Source: Candidatus Cloacimonadota bacterium
GTDB lineage: Bacteria; Cloacimonadota; Cloacimonadia; Cloacimonadales; Cloacimonadaceae
Direction: 5' to 3'
DNA length: 14,434 nucleotides
NCBI GenBank assembly: GCA_012519465.1
Contig: JAAYQD010000093.1
Span: forward strand, 1-14,434
The notes under the pieces are model-generated. The model ran no database searches and was not told the origin of the DNA. It worked only from the letters and a program-made list of their open reading frames with translations. The translations under genes were made by a program, and so were the position numbers. Positions 1-8,000 of this stretch are shown here, in pieces. Each line of letters begins with the position of its first letter. Within the stretch, counting starts at the first letter, position 1.

Positions 1-497
1 AAGAATTCCTCTTTTACAAACCTGCCCGCAGAGGATGACATCATAAAGATGCTCTTTGCCACGCTCTCGTCAAAGCGGTCGTTGCGATCCACATACATGG
101 TGCTGGTAAAGCCTGTCAGCGATACATCATAGGGCAGGGCATTATCCAAAGCCAGTTCGCGCACAAAGCTGCGCATTTGGTTTTCAGCGTCTTTGAGGCT
201 CACGGTGTCGTTGAAGACTTTGAAAGTATCAATCTCCACAGTTACCAGCATCCCAGCTTGAGAGGTGGTCTGGGAGGCTGGCATAGAGCCTACGGTCATA
301 TTTTGCTTTGGTAATGGCAACTCAACGGGGAGTGGTGTTGAATCATTATCCAAGCCAGCAAAGGCACTTTGGGCAGCACTGCGTACTGCATCTGGTTTGG
401 CATCGGTTGCGCCAGATGGAGCAAGATCTTTATTAACCCCGCACGCACCCAAGATAACAGTAATAATGATAAGTATATAACAATATTTTGCTTGCAT
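1..497 (-). CDS. Lipoprotein of unknown function, N-terminal part only
   Basis: The minus-strand frame is open from an ATG at 497 down to base 1, giving 165 complete codons without a stop; the C-terminus is outside the window. The first 18 residues are a signal peptide with a run of Ile/Leu/Val, ending in a lipobox Leu16-Gly-Ala-Cys19, so lipidation at Cys19 is likely. A stretch rich in Ala, Ser, Pro and Thr (about residues 25-80) looks like a flexible linker. From about residue 85 (VEIDTFKVFNDTVSLKDAE) it looks folded. An AAGGCGG ribosome binding site (505-511) lies 7 nt upstream, which supports this start. Gly at +2 after the Cys suggests no inner-membrane retention, but that rule is borrowed from E. 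coli. I do not recognise the family. It is transcribed divergently from proS across a repeat-rich spacer, so it is probably a separate transcription unit. Confidence 0.8.
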   Translation of the reverse strand, partial: MQAKYCYILIIITVILGACGVNKDLAPSGATDAKPDAVRSAAQSAFAGLDNDSTPLPVELPLPKQNMTVGSMPASQTTSQAGMLVTVEIDTFKVFNDTVSLKDAENQMRSFVRELALDNALPYDVSLTGFTSTMYVDRNDRFDESVAKSIFMMSSSAGRFVKEEF

Positions 498-549
498 TGT
501 AAAACCGCCTTGCAATGATCTGTACTTTAAGAAAAAAAACCATGAATTG

Positions 550-579
550 CAGATACCAGAAGAAACTTGTTTCTGTCAA
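550..579 (-). promoter_or_regulatory. Weak candidate promoter for the divergent lipoprotein
   Basis: On the minus strand a perfect TTGACA (574-579) is followed after 18 nt by TATCTG (550-555), a poor -10 match (3 of 6). Just inside the -35 lies an inverted repeat, AGAAAC-TT-GTTTCT (561-574), placed where a regulator could bind. The TTGACA and the inverted repeat are plain in the sequence; their use as promoter and operator is inferred. Confidence 0.25.
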
Positions 580-617
580 GCACTATCTCGTTTTTTTTGG
601 CATTCTGGGCACTCCTT

Positions 618-692
618 GCCCATTAGCCTCCCTTGTACCACCCTTGTCTCACCCTTGTCGAGACAAAGGAGAGACAAGGGTGGCTAATGGGC
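618..692. repeat. Long inverted repeat made of 11-bp units
   Basis: Outer arms GCCCATTAGCC (618-628) and GGCTAATGGGC (682-692) are perfectly complementary. Inside, CACCCTTGTCTC (639-650) pairs with GAGACAAGGGTG (671-682). The left side is a tandem 11-bp repeat with ACCCTTGTCTC-like units at 629-639, 640-650 and 651-661. The right side carries the same unit inverted at 660-670 and 671-681. A transcript of either strand could fold into a long hairpin with one 10-nt bulge. It lies between divergent genes, so it is not an obvious terminator. It may be a mobile-element remnant or a structured RNA; the sequence does not decide. Confidence 0.85.
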
Positions 693-703
693 GCGAAGCG
701 CCC
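689..703. repeat. GC-rich hairpin, GAA loop
   Basis: GGGCGC-gaa-GCGCCC is a perfect 6-bp stem with a 3-nt loop. It overlaps the end of the 11-bp-unit inverted repeat by 4 bp and is followed directly by a CAGGGAT/TAGGGGA purine linker. It has the form of the other short palindromes in this spacer: stem of 5-7 bp, loop of 3 nt. Confidence 0.75.
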
Positions 704-740
704 AGGGATTAGGGGACTGGGAGAGCTCGCTGTGCGAGCT
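703..740 (+). repeat. Purine linker plus AGCTCGC hairpin module, copy A
   Basis: Three heptads, CAGGGAT, TAGGGGA and CTGGGAG (703-723), lead into the hairpin AGCTCGC-tgt-GCGAGCT (724-740). The same arrangement occurs on the minus strand at 12077-12035, with linker CAGGGGT, CAGGGGA, CAGGGAA and hairpin GCTCGC-tgc-GCGAGC. Over the hairpin and its left flank (721-739 against 12053-12035) 17 of 19 bases agree, so the two copies are related. Confidence 0.75.
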
Positions 741-831
741 TAGAGCTTAGAGGTTAGAGGTCAGAGGCCAGAGGCCAGGGGCCAGAGACCAGAGACCAGA
801 AGCCAGAGGCCAGAGGCCAGAGGCCAGAGGC
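741..831 (+). repeat. Heptanucleotide tandem array, 13 units
   Basis: There are thirteen consecutive 7-bp units in unbroken register. In order: TAGAGCT, TAGAGGT twice, CAGAGGC twice, CAGGGGC, CAGAGAC twice, CAGAAGC, CAGAGGC four times. The consensus is CAGAGGC. Variants are grouped, with TAGAGNT units at the hairpin end and identical CAGAGGC units at the other, as expected of slippage or unequal-exchange expansion. The array starts immediately after the AGCTCGC hairpin. It resembles in style the short tandemly repeated (STRR) heptanucleotides known from filamentous cyanobacteria; that is an analogy, not homology. Confidence 0.9.
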
Positions 832-837
832 AGAGAC

Positions 838-875
838 CAGGGGGAGGCGGCTGCGCCGCAGGGGGACTGGGGAGG
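838..875 (+). repeat. G-rich palindrome module, copy A
   Basis: CAGGGGG (838-844), a GCGGC-tgc-GCCGC hairpin (847-859), a second CAGGGGG (859-865) and then ACTGGGGAGG. The two CAGGGGG copies are 21 bp, or three heptads, apart, so the 7-bp phase continues across the hairpin. The 23 bases at 842-864 match the reverse complement of 12073-12095 at 22 positions; the only difference is in the hairpin loop. Confidence 0.8.
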
Positions 876-1028
876 CGAGTTGCGGTCGACATATAATTGG
901 CGTGAGGTTTTCAAGTTAGTTGGCATCTCTTATCAATAAAATAACAGAATAATCAGCTTTATGGTTGACAAGCATTCAGCTTCAGAATCTTTGGTATCTT
1001 CAACTAATATCGCATTTATGGAGTATCG

Positions 1029-2552
1029 ATGAGTAAGAATAAACGCACAGCAATAGAGCCCACTCGCCAGGAAAACTATTCAGAGTGGTACCAACAGGTG
1101 ATCAAAGCTGCAGATTTGGCAGAAAATAGCGAAGTGAGAGGCTGCATGGTGATCAAGCCATGGGGCTATGCCATATGGGAAAACATCCAGCGCGTGTTGG
1201 ACAGGATGTTCCGGGAGACCGGGCATCGCAATGCCTACTTCCCCATCTTCATCCCCAAGAGCTATTTTGAAAAGGAAGCCGAGCACGTGGAAGGCTTTGC
1301 CAAGGAATGTGCCATTGTGACCCACAGCCGCTTGGAGCCGGATGATTCCGGTGGCCTGAAGGTGGCAGGCGAGCTCACCGAGCCCTATATTGTGCGTCCC
1401 ACCAGCGAGACCATCATCGGGGCGTCCTTTGCCAAGTGGGTGAATTCCTATCGGGATCTGCCTCTCTTGATCAATCAATGGGCAAATATCGTGCGTTGGG
1501 AAATGCGTACCCGTTTGTTTTTGAGAACGGCGGAATTCCTGTGGCAGGAATGGCACACCGTGCATGAGACCCAGGAAGAGGCAATGGAAGAAACCATGCA
1601 GATGTTACAGGTTTATGCCACCTTTGCACAGGATTATCTTGCCATCCCCGTGATCCAGGGTGAAAAGACGGAAGGGGAGAAATTCCCCGGTGCCGTGAAT
1701 ACATACAGCATCGAGGCAATGATGCAGGATAAGAAGGCGCTGCAGAGCGGCACCTCCCACTTTTTGGGGCAAAACTTTGCCAAGGCGTCGCAGATACGTT
1801 ATCAGAATAGGGATGGAGAATTTGACTATGCCTGGACCACCTCCTGGGGTGTTTCCACACGCCTCATCGGTGCCCTGATCATGGCACACAGCGATGATAA
1901 TGGATTTGTAATCCCCCCTATGATCGCCCCCGCCCATATCGCCATCATCCCCATCTATCGCGATGATGAGGAAAAGGAAGCGGTATTGAAAGTGGCAAAA
2001 GAGATTCAAAACAGCTTTAAGAAAACCATGCTGGAAGACGTGCCCGTTTATACGGAGCTGGACGATCGTGACCTCACCTCCAGCGAGCGCAATTGGTATT
2101 GGATCAAAAAAGGCATCCCCTTGCGCATAGAGATTGGTCCCCGTGATGTGGCATCCCAAAGCGTGATGTTAGCTCGCAGGGATAAAGAGCCCCGCGACAA
2201 GGTGAGCGTGCCCCTCACAGAGCTGAAAGAACAAGCCCTGGCAATGCTAAAGGATATGCAGGCTGGTATCTATGCCCGAGCCCTGGCTTTCAGAAATGAA
2301 AATACAATCAAGATAGACGATAATAAGGAATTTTACAAGTATTTCACACCCAAGAATGCAGAGCAGCCCGAAATCCACGGCGGCTTTGCCCTCTCCCACT
2401 GGTGTGGATGGATGGAGTGTGAAGAGCGCATCAAGGACGACCTCAAGGTGACTGTGCGCTGCATTCCCTTTGATCAACCCGAGGAGGATGGCGCGTGTAT
2501 CTCTTGCGGCAAACCATCCCAGCGCCGAGTAATCTTTGCCAAATCCTATTAA
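1029..2552 (+). CDS. proS: Prolyl-tRNA synthetase, archaeal/eukaryotic type
   Basis: Charges tRNA-Pro with proline in the cytoplasm; class II aminoacyl-tRNA synthetase of 507 residues. Visible are the TEPYIVRPTSETII segment, motif 2 around Arg156 (RWEMRTRLFLRTAEFLWQE), and motif 3 around Arg278 (TRLIGALIMAHSDDNG). An anticodon-binding region follows, then the C-terminal zinc-binding domain with Cys459, Cys464, Cys490 and Cys493. The protein ends in Tyr507, the usual last residue of this type. There is no editing-domain insertion between motifs 2 and 3. The C-terminal extension and terminal Tyr separate it from the long bacterial-type ProRS. A GGAG (1020-1023) 5 nt before the ATG supports the start. 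cinA begins 4 bp after the stop, so proS probably heads an operon. This ProRS type is found in a minority of bacterial lineages and is not odd in this group. Confidence 0.97.
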   Translation: MSKNKRTAIEPTRQENYSEWYQQVIKAADLAENSEVRGCMVIKPWGYAIWENIQRVLDRMFRETGHRNAYFPIFIPKSYFEKEAEHVEGFAKECAIVTHSRLEPDDSGGLKVAGELTEPYIVRPTSETIIGASFAKWVNSYRDLPLLINQWANIVRWEMRTRLFLRTAEFLWQEWHTVHETQEEAMEETMQMLQVYATFAQDYLAIPVIQGEKTEGEKFPGAVNTYSIEAMMQDKKALQSGTSHFLGQNFAKASQIRYQNRDGEFDYAWTTSWGVSTRLIGALIMAHSDDNGFVIPPMIAPAHIAIIPIYRDDEEKEAVLKVAKEIQNSFKKTMLEDVPVYTELDDRDLTSSERNWYWIKKGIPLRIEIGPRDVASQSVMLARRDKEPRDKVSVPLTELKEQALAMLKDMQAGIYARALAFRNENTIKIDDNKEFYKYFTPKNAEQPEIHGGFALSHWCGWMECEERIKDDLKVTVRCIPFDQPEEDGACISCGKPSQRRVIFAKSY

Positions 2553-2556
2553 GAAT

Positions 2557-3792
2557 ATGAGCCAGATCAAAAGCGCAGTTATCAGCATCGGGAATGAAAT
2601 CCTCCTGGGCAAGACGGTGAATACCAATCTTGCCTTCCTTGCCGATGGCTTGGCAGCCTTGGGGGCACCGGTGGTGTATAACGTGGTGGTGAATGATGAT
2701 GCGGATGATATCACCCGTGCTCTGGATTATTGCAGCAGCCGCTATGATATCGTGATTACCACCGGAGGCTTGGGACCCACCCATGATGACATCACCAAAG
2801 CCACCATTGCCAAGTACTTTGGCAAAGAGCTGGTCTTCCAGCCTGACTTGTGGGAATATGTGCAATCCCTATTTGCCAAACGCGGGGTGAAGGCACCCGA
2901 GATAAACCGCAATCAGGCGCTGGTGCCGCAGGATTTTAGCGTTTTGGAAAATGCAATGGGCACGGCTCCCGGCTTGTATTACCATCACAATGGGCTGAAT
3001 TACTTTGCCTGTGCCGGAGTTCCCATCGAGATGCGCTATGTGTTTGAAACACACATCACTGAAATTATAAAAAAGCAATTTCCCAAGCTGCACAGCCTCA
3101 CCCAGCATACCATTCACACCTTTGGCATTTCCGAATCCGCTTTGGCAGAAAGGCTGGATACATCAGCCTTGCCCAAGGGGGTGGAATTTGCCTGGCTGCC
3201 CCAAACGGGAAGGGTGGATCTGCGGCTGTATGGGATGGATCAAGAAGCCGTCTATCAGGGTGCGCAGGATATCATCCGGCAAATCCCCGGTTATGTGTGG
3301 GGGCTGGATGAAGACACTCCCGCCAAGGTGTTGGGCACGCTGCTTTCCCAACGGGGGCTGAGCATTTCCTTGGCAGAATCCTGCACTGGCGGCCTGGTGG
3401 CAAAGATGCTTTCCGACGAGCCCGGAGCGTCTGATTACCTTTTGGGCGGAGTAGTGAGCTATCATAATGATATAAAAAGCAGTGTCTTGGGCGTCTCTGA
3501 AGAGACTTTGGCAACTGATGGCGCCGTGAGTGAACAAACCGTGCGCCAGATGGTGTTGGGCGTAAAAGACTTGATGGATTCAGATTGTGCCATCTCGGTA
3601 TCCGGCATTGCCGGTCCCTCTGGAGGCAGCGCAGAGAAACCCGTGGGCACTGTGTGGTTTGGCTTTGCCTATCGGGATGAGGTGTGGGCTCAAAAATATA
3701 TTCTCACTGGTTCCAGGGAATCCATCCGGCACAAGGCGGCAGAAGTGGCTATCATCACCATGATAAAAAGGTTGATATCGGAAGACAGATGA
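2557..3792 (+). CDS. cinA: CinA-family nicotinamide-nucleotide amidase / damage-inducible protein
   Basis: 411 residues with the two standard CinA domains. The N-terminal MoaB/MogA-like domain begins SAVISIGNEILLGKTVNTN and carries TTGGLGPTHDD (residues 68-78) and a NAMGTAPG segment. The C-terminal CinA-C (PncC) domain carries AESCTGG (273-279) and SGIAGPSGG (349-357). In characterised relatives this domain deamidates nicotinamide mononucleotide for NAD salvage, and the N-terminal domain can act as an ADP-ribose pyrophosphatase. I chose the ATG at 2557 because it starts right at the family's usual N-terminus; an in-frame TTG at 2536 would overlap proS and add residues not seen in the family. 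There is no clear ribosome binding site, which suggests coupling to the proS stop 4 bp upstream. The stop overlaps the purD start (ATGA). Confidence 0.95.
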   Translation: MSQIKSAVISIGNEILLGKTVNTNLAFLADGLAALGAPVVYNVVVNDDADDITRALDYCSSRYDIVITTGGLGPTHDDITKATIAKYFGKELVFQPDLWEYVQSLFAKRGVKAPEINRNQALVPQDFSVLENAMGTAPGLYYHHNGLNYFACAGVPIEMRYVFETHITEIIKKQFPKLHSLTQHTIHTFGISESALAERLDTSALPKGVEFAWLPQTGRVDLRLYGMDQEAVYQGAQDIIRQIPGYVWGLDEDTPAKVLGTLLSQRGLSISLAESCTGGLVAKMLSDEPGASDYLLGGVVSYHNDIKSSVLGVSEETLATDGAVSEQTVRQMVLGVKDLMDSDCAISVSGIAGPSGGSAEKPVGTVWFGFAYRDEVWAQKYILTGSRESIRHKAAEVAIITMIKRLISEDR

Positions 3793-5039
3793 AGGTATTG
3801 GTGATAGGCAGCGGAGGCAGGGAACACGCAGTGGCAGAGGCTTTTGCACGCAGTGATGCTGTATCCAAAGTGAAGGTGGCACCGGGGAATGCCGGTATCG
3901 CCCGTTCTTTTGAGACCCTGCCCCTCAATAATATGGAGCAGCAGCTTCAGTGGTGCGAGAGCAATAGACCCGATCTGGTGTTTATAGGCCCCGAACAACC
4001 CCTGGAACAAGGCATGGCAGACAGGCTGAACCAAATGGGCATCCCCTGTGTGGGACCCTCCCGGGCTGCGGCACGCATCGAATCCAGCAAGATTTTTGCC
4101 AAGCGGCTGATGCAGAAATATAATGTGCCCACGGCGGCTTTCTTTCACAGCTATTCTTTGGATGAGGCTATGGACTATGTGGCAGATTCCTGCCCCTATC
4201 CAGCTGTAATCAAGGCAGATTATTTGGCAGCAGGCAAGGGGGTGATCATTGTTCAAAACCAAGCGGAAGCGGAAGATGCGCTTTTACAACTGTTGGCTAA
4301 TTCCTCAGAAAGTTCTCCCAAGGGAGTGGTGATAGAGGAGTTTTTACAAGGATGGGAAGTATCGCTTTTTGCCGTCACAGACGCAGTGGATTATGTAACC
4401 ACTCTTTTCTCGCAAGATCATAAACAACTGTTGGATGGAGACCGGGGACCCAACACAGGCGGAATGGGCGCATTTGCCCCCGTTTGGGAAGCGGAGCCCT
4501 GGCGCTCTCAGATTCATCAAGAGATCGTGGAGCCCATCCTGAAAGCCATGCGGGAGGAAGGATGCCCCTTTGCCGGTTTCCTGTATTGTGGGCTGATGAT
4601 TACCTCAGCAGGCGCCAAAGTGGTGGAATTCAATTGCCGCTTGGGCGATCCTGAGGCGCAGGCGCTGTTGCCTCTCTTGGATACAGATTTTTATGAGCTG
4701 TGTATTGCCATCACCCAAGACAGGGTTTGTTCGCTGAATCTGCAATGGAAAGACGAGACCTGTGTGGCGGTGATATTGGCATCTGACGGGTATCCTGGAA
4801 GCTATGAGAAAGGCATGCCCATCACCATCTCATCCCCTCTTTACAACCGTGTGTATTATGCAGGCGTAGCCCAAGAAGACGGCACCCTCATCACCAATGG
4901 CGGCAGAGTGTTGTGCGTATCCGCCCTTGGTAAAGACAGGGAAGCTGCCAGGCACGCCGCATATAACGATATAAACAAGATAAACTTTGCTAACAAACGC
5001 TTTCGCCGGGATATAGCCCAGCGGAACAATAAACTCTGA
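3789..5039 (+). CDS. purD: Phosphoribosylamine-glycine ligase (GAR synthetase)
   Basis: Catalyses the ATP-dependent joining of glycine to phosphoribosylamine, the second step of purine synthesis, in the cytoplasm. It has 416 residues, close to the usual 420-430. It opens with MKVLVIGSGGREHA, the family N-terminus. ATP-grasp motifs are in order: KADYLAAGKGV (142-152; most relatives have Gly rather than Tyr145), RGPNTGGMGAF from Arg219, and EFNCRLGDPEAQ from Glu280, which includes metal-binding residues. The start is set by homology: an upstream in-frame GTG at 3684 would add 35 residues translated from the cinA end in another frame. ATG and the cinA stop share ATGA, with GGAAG (3780-3784) upstream, so translation is coupled. 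The PorU-like gene begins 46 bp downstream with no obvious terminator between them. Confidence 0.97.
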   Translation: MKVLVIGSGGREHAVAEAFARSDAVSKVKVAPGNAGIARSFETLPLNNMEQQLQWCESNRPDLVFIGPEQPLEQGMADRLNQMGIPCVGPSRAAARIESSKIFAKRLMQKYNVPTAAFFHSYSLDEAMDYVADSCPYPAVIKADYLAAGKGVIIVQNQAEAEDALLQLLANSSESSPKGVVIEEFLQGWEVSLFAVTDAVDYVTTLFSQDHKQLLDGDRGPNTGGMGAFAPVWEAEPWRSQIHQEIVEPILKAMREEGCPFAGFLYCGLMITSAGAKVVEFNCRLGDPEAQALLPLLDTDFYELCIAITQDRVCSLNLQWKDETCVAVILASDGYPGSYEKGMPITISSPLYNRVYYAGVAQEDGTLITNGGRVLCVSALGKDREAARHAAYNDINKINFANKRFRRDIAQRNNKL

Positions 5040-5073
5040 CCCTCAAACCCCCTTTCGTATGGGAAGACAGTAT

Positions 5074-5078
5074 AGGAG
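5074..5078 (+). promoter_or_regulatory. Ribosome binding site that sets the PorU-like start
   Basis: AGGAG lies 7 nt before the ATG at 5086. The in-frame ATG at 5059 has no such site and would put nine polar and charged residues ahead of the Lys-Arg-hydrophobic signal peptide. The 5086 start is therefore preferred. Confidence 0.8.
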
Positions 5079-5085
5079 TATTTGC

Positions 5086-8000
5086 ATGAAGCGATATATT
5101 ATTGCATGGATGCTGCTTTTGTGGGCGGTCTGCGCCTGGAGCAGCGGTATCAGCCTCATCAGCGAAAGCATGGATGAGCTGATCGTGGAATTTGCTCTGC
5201 CGGATTACACTTTGGAGCATAGCCGTGATGGCAACGGCACTTGGCAGAAGATAGCATCGGATTATGGCGCAGTGGATGCCGAGGAAGGCCATCCCCTCCT
5301 GCGCACATACAGCGAAGCCATCGCCATTCCCGTGGATGGAGATATCTCTATCCAAATCCTGGATAGCCGCCACAGCTCCCTTAGGAATATCAATCTCTAC
5401 CCTGCTGCCCGCATGGTGTTGGATGATTGGGATGTGGATTATGAATTTTATCAGAATCCGCGCGTCTATAATAGCGACCAACTTTACCCGGCAGTGATAG
5501 TGGAAAAAGGCGAGCCTGCCTTTATCGGTAACCGCAGGTTTATCCCCCTGCATATCAGGCCCTTCCAATATCGAGCCCTCTCCCAGGAGCTGATCGTACA
5601 CAACTATATCCGCCTGCGTATCTCCATCTCTGGTGATAAGAATTCACCCAAAAACTGGCAGCTTGCCAAGAACCCTCTGGATGGTGCTGCGGATGCCTTT
5701 TTCCTCAATAATGCCACTTCCCAAAGCTGGAGACTGGAAAAGACACGTGACCACAGCTATGAGGCGCCTCAGTATCGGGGCAATATAGTTTCGCGCATCC
5801 AGCTTCTGGTGGATAAAGACGGCATCTACAGGGTGAATAAGGCTTTTTTGCAGGGCATCATCGATGCCGAGGTGGATACCTTGGGCGTCACCATGGCGTG
5901 GGATCTGAATACCCTGGATCCGCGCAGATTGGAGCTGTTGGATAAAAACGGTAACGTTCCCATCCATTTTGTGGGAGAAGAGGATGGCAGCTTTGATGAT
6001 GATGACTATTTTGAATTTTACGGACGCCGCAATCCCGGTAAAGAGGGCTACATGGATTCCTACACCCAGGAAAACGTATATACCCTGTATCTCAAAGACT
6101 CCCTGGGAGCACGGATGGCAGTGGAAAACGGCGGTTTGATTGAATCCAACACTGCCCGCTATATCGTGCCGGATGCCTATGAACATACGGAACACTTTGA
6201 ACAGCAACTGGTTTATGACAAGCTGGGGCACGGCTGGATTACGGATCAAAACTACTTCAAGGAGGATAACTGGTTTTGGCGCAGGATCAGCGCTCCAAAC
6301 CTGGATATTATCCCCATCCAACTGCAGTATCCCATAGATGCTACCACCCGCACAGCCAGCGCAAAGGTGGTGTTGCATGGACTTACCTATTCGGATTCCG
6401 TGCTGCCCGGTCAATGGGATCACGAGGCAAGCATTCGCCTGAACCAAGCCATGATCAATACCCACACCTGGACGGGGCAGACGGAACAGGTGTTTGAAAA
6501 CTCCCGGCCCATCCCCAATACCTTCCTCTATCATGGTACAAACAATGTGTATATCAGCCTTTCCGGCAATACCGTTATGGGCGATAAGGAGCAGGTGCTG
6601 CTGGATTATATAGACATCAAATACTGGCGTGAATACCGCACCAATAATGACTTGATCAAATTCACCAAGCCCTCCAACCGTCCCGGAGCTCTTTACCAAT
6701 TTGAAATAGGTGGCTTTAGCACGAATGACGTATCTGTGTATAAGATAGGCTCCAGCGTGTTTAACAATCTGCAAATCGAATCCTTTGATCCTGAAGGCAC
6801 AGGACCCTGGACTGTGACGATGCAGGATAGCGTGGCATCCACTGCCATCGAATATTATGCCTGCACACAAAAGCAAAAGATGCGCCCCATCATGGGAAGG
6901 CTGGATGTGCCCTCAGACCTCAAAAACCCAAACAATCAAGCCGATCTCGTGATCATCACCAGATGGGATATGATAGACTCTGAAGGCGGCATCCGCATCA
7001 AAGAACTGTATGAGACCAAAGGTTACAGCGTGATGATGGTGGATTATCAGGATATCTTTGATGAATTTAATCACGGTATCCGCCATGCTCAGCCCCTCAA
7101 GGATTTCCTGAAGTATGCCTACAATAACTGGGCAGAGCCCCAGCTGAGCCATGTGCTATTATTGGGAGAAGGGACGGACGATGAGCGTGACAACAGCCGT
7201 TCACGGGTTTACAATACAATTCCAGTGAAAAAGATATGGACCCACAAACACGGAGCCACTGCCAGTGACAACTGGTATGCCTGCATTGTGGGCGAAGACA
7301 CCCTGCCGGATATTGCCATCTCCAGGATCAATGTATGGAGGCCAGACCAGATCCTGCCGGTGGCGGAAAAGATGGAATCATACCATTACAATGCCCTTGC
7401 CAATAGGCTATGGAACAGCCATCTCACCTTCACCAGCGGAGGAAAGATCACCGATCCTGATGATATCTTTGCGCAGCAATCCGAAAAGATCAAGCGTCGT
7501 TGCATCCCCGAGGATTATCGGGTCACCAGGGTTTACACATCCACCCAGTCCACCAGTACAGATTACTTTGGCGGTACATTTGCCCTCAAAGACGCCATCA
7601 ATAGCGGCACCCAGTTTGTCCAATTCTTGGGGCACGGTGGAGGGCGCGTGTGGGCAGACTATAACCTCTTTAACTTCAATGACGTTGCCACCCTGAACAA
7701 CCAAACCTACCCCGTCTTCCTCAGCCTGGCATGTTATGCCTCTGCATTCGATACCAACGGAGCTGCCTCCATAAGTGAGGCATTGATCATGCAGCCCAAT
7801 AAAGGCGCCATAGCCACTTTGGGATTCAGCGGATTGGGATATCTGCACCAAGACGAGGATTGGGGGCTGGCGTTCAACGAAGCGGTGTATCAGCATGATT
7901 TTGACACACTTGGCATAGCCATGCAATATGCACTTGCAAGATTCTACAGTTTTACAAACAGTGTTATTGTCAGACAGGCTCTCACCGATGGCTACGCATT

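Larger units (their letters stand above)
498..1028. other. Divergent gene-free region with repeat mosaic
   Basis: No credible gene lies here; the short open frames run through repeats and lack coding character. From left to right it holds: the lipoprotein upstream region (498-600), a long inverted repeat built from an 11-bp unit (618-692), three GC-rich hairpins with 3-nt loops (689-703, 724-740, 847-859), a heptanucleotide tandem array (741-831), a G-rich tail (860-875), and about 150 bp of ordinary AT-richer DNA leading into proS (876-1028). In that last part I see a TATAAT (892-897) and a TTGACA (965-970), but neither has a partner at proper spacing, so the proS promoter is unresolved. I see no T-box features ahead of proS. 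Confidence 0.8.

Noticed and set aside
265..480. Plus-strand open frame of 71 codons
   Set aside because: It lies antisense to the lipoprotein, whose minus-strand frame has a signal peptide, lipobox and ribosome binding site.
618..703. Intrinsic terminator between the divergent genes
   Set aside because: Neither neighbouring gene is transcribed towards it, and no T-run follows either side of the hairpins.
515..712. Plus-strand open frame of 65 codons
   Set aside because: It runs through the 11-bp-unit inverted repeat; its Ser/Leu/Pro-rich product is just translated repeat, and there is no ribosome binding site.
741..831. Possible CRISPR array
   Set aside because: The 7-bp units are contiguous with no spacers and far too short for CRISPR repeats; no cas gene is nearby.
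965..970. TTGACA as the proS -35 box
   Set aside because: No acceptable -10 sequence lies 15-19 nt downstream; the nearby TATAAT at 892-897 lies upstream of it and has no -35 of its own.
900..1028. T-box or other riboswitch ahead of proS
   Set aside because: No T-box consensus, specifier stem or terminator/antiterminator pair could be seen in this stretch.
3684..3788. 35-residue N-terminal extension of PurD from an upstream GTG
   Set aside because: It lies inside cinA in another frame, and the conserved PurD N-terminus begins at the ATG at 3789.
5644..6876. Long minus-strand open frame of 410 codons
   Set aside because: It is antisense to the PorU-like gene; its product is low-complexity Ile/Gly/His-rich sequence with no motifs, a typical shadow of the codon bias on the other strand.
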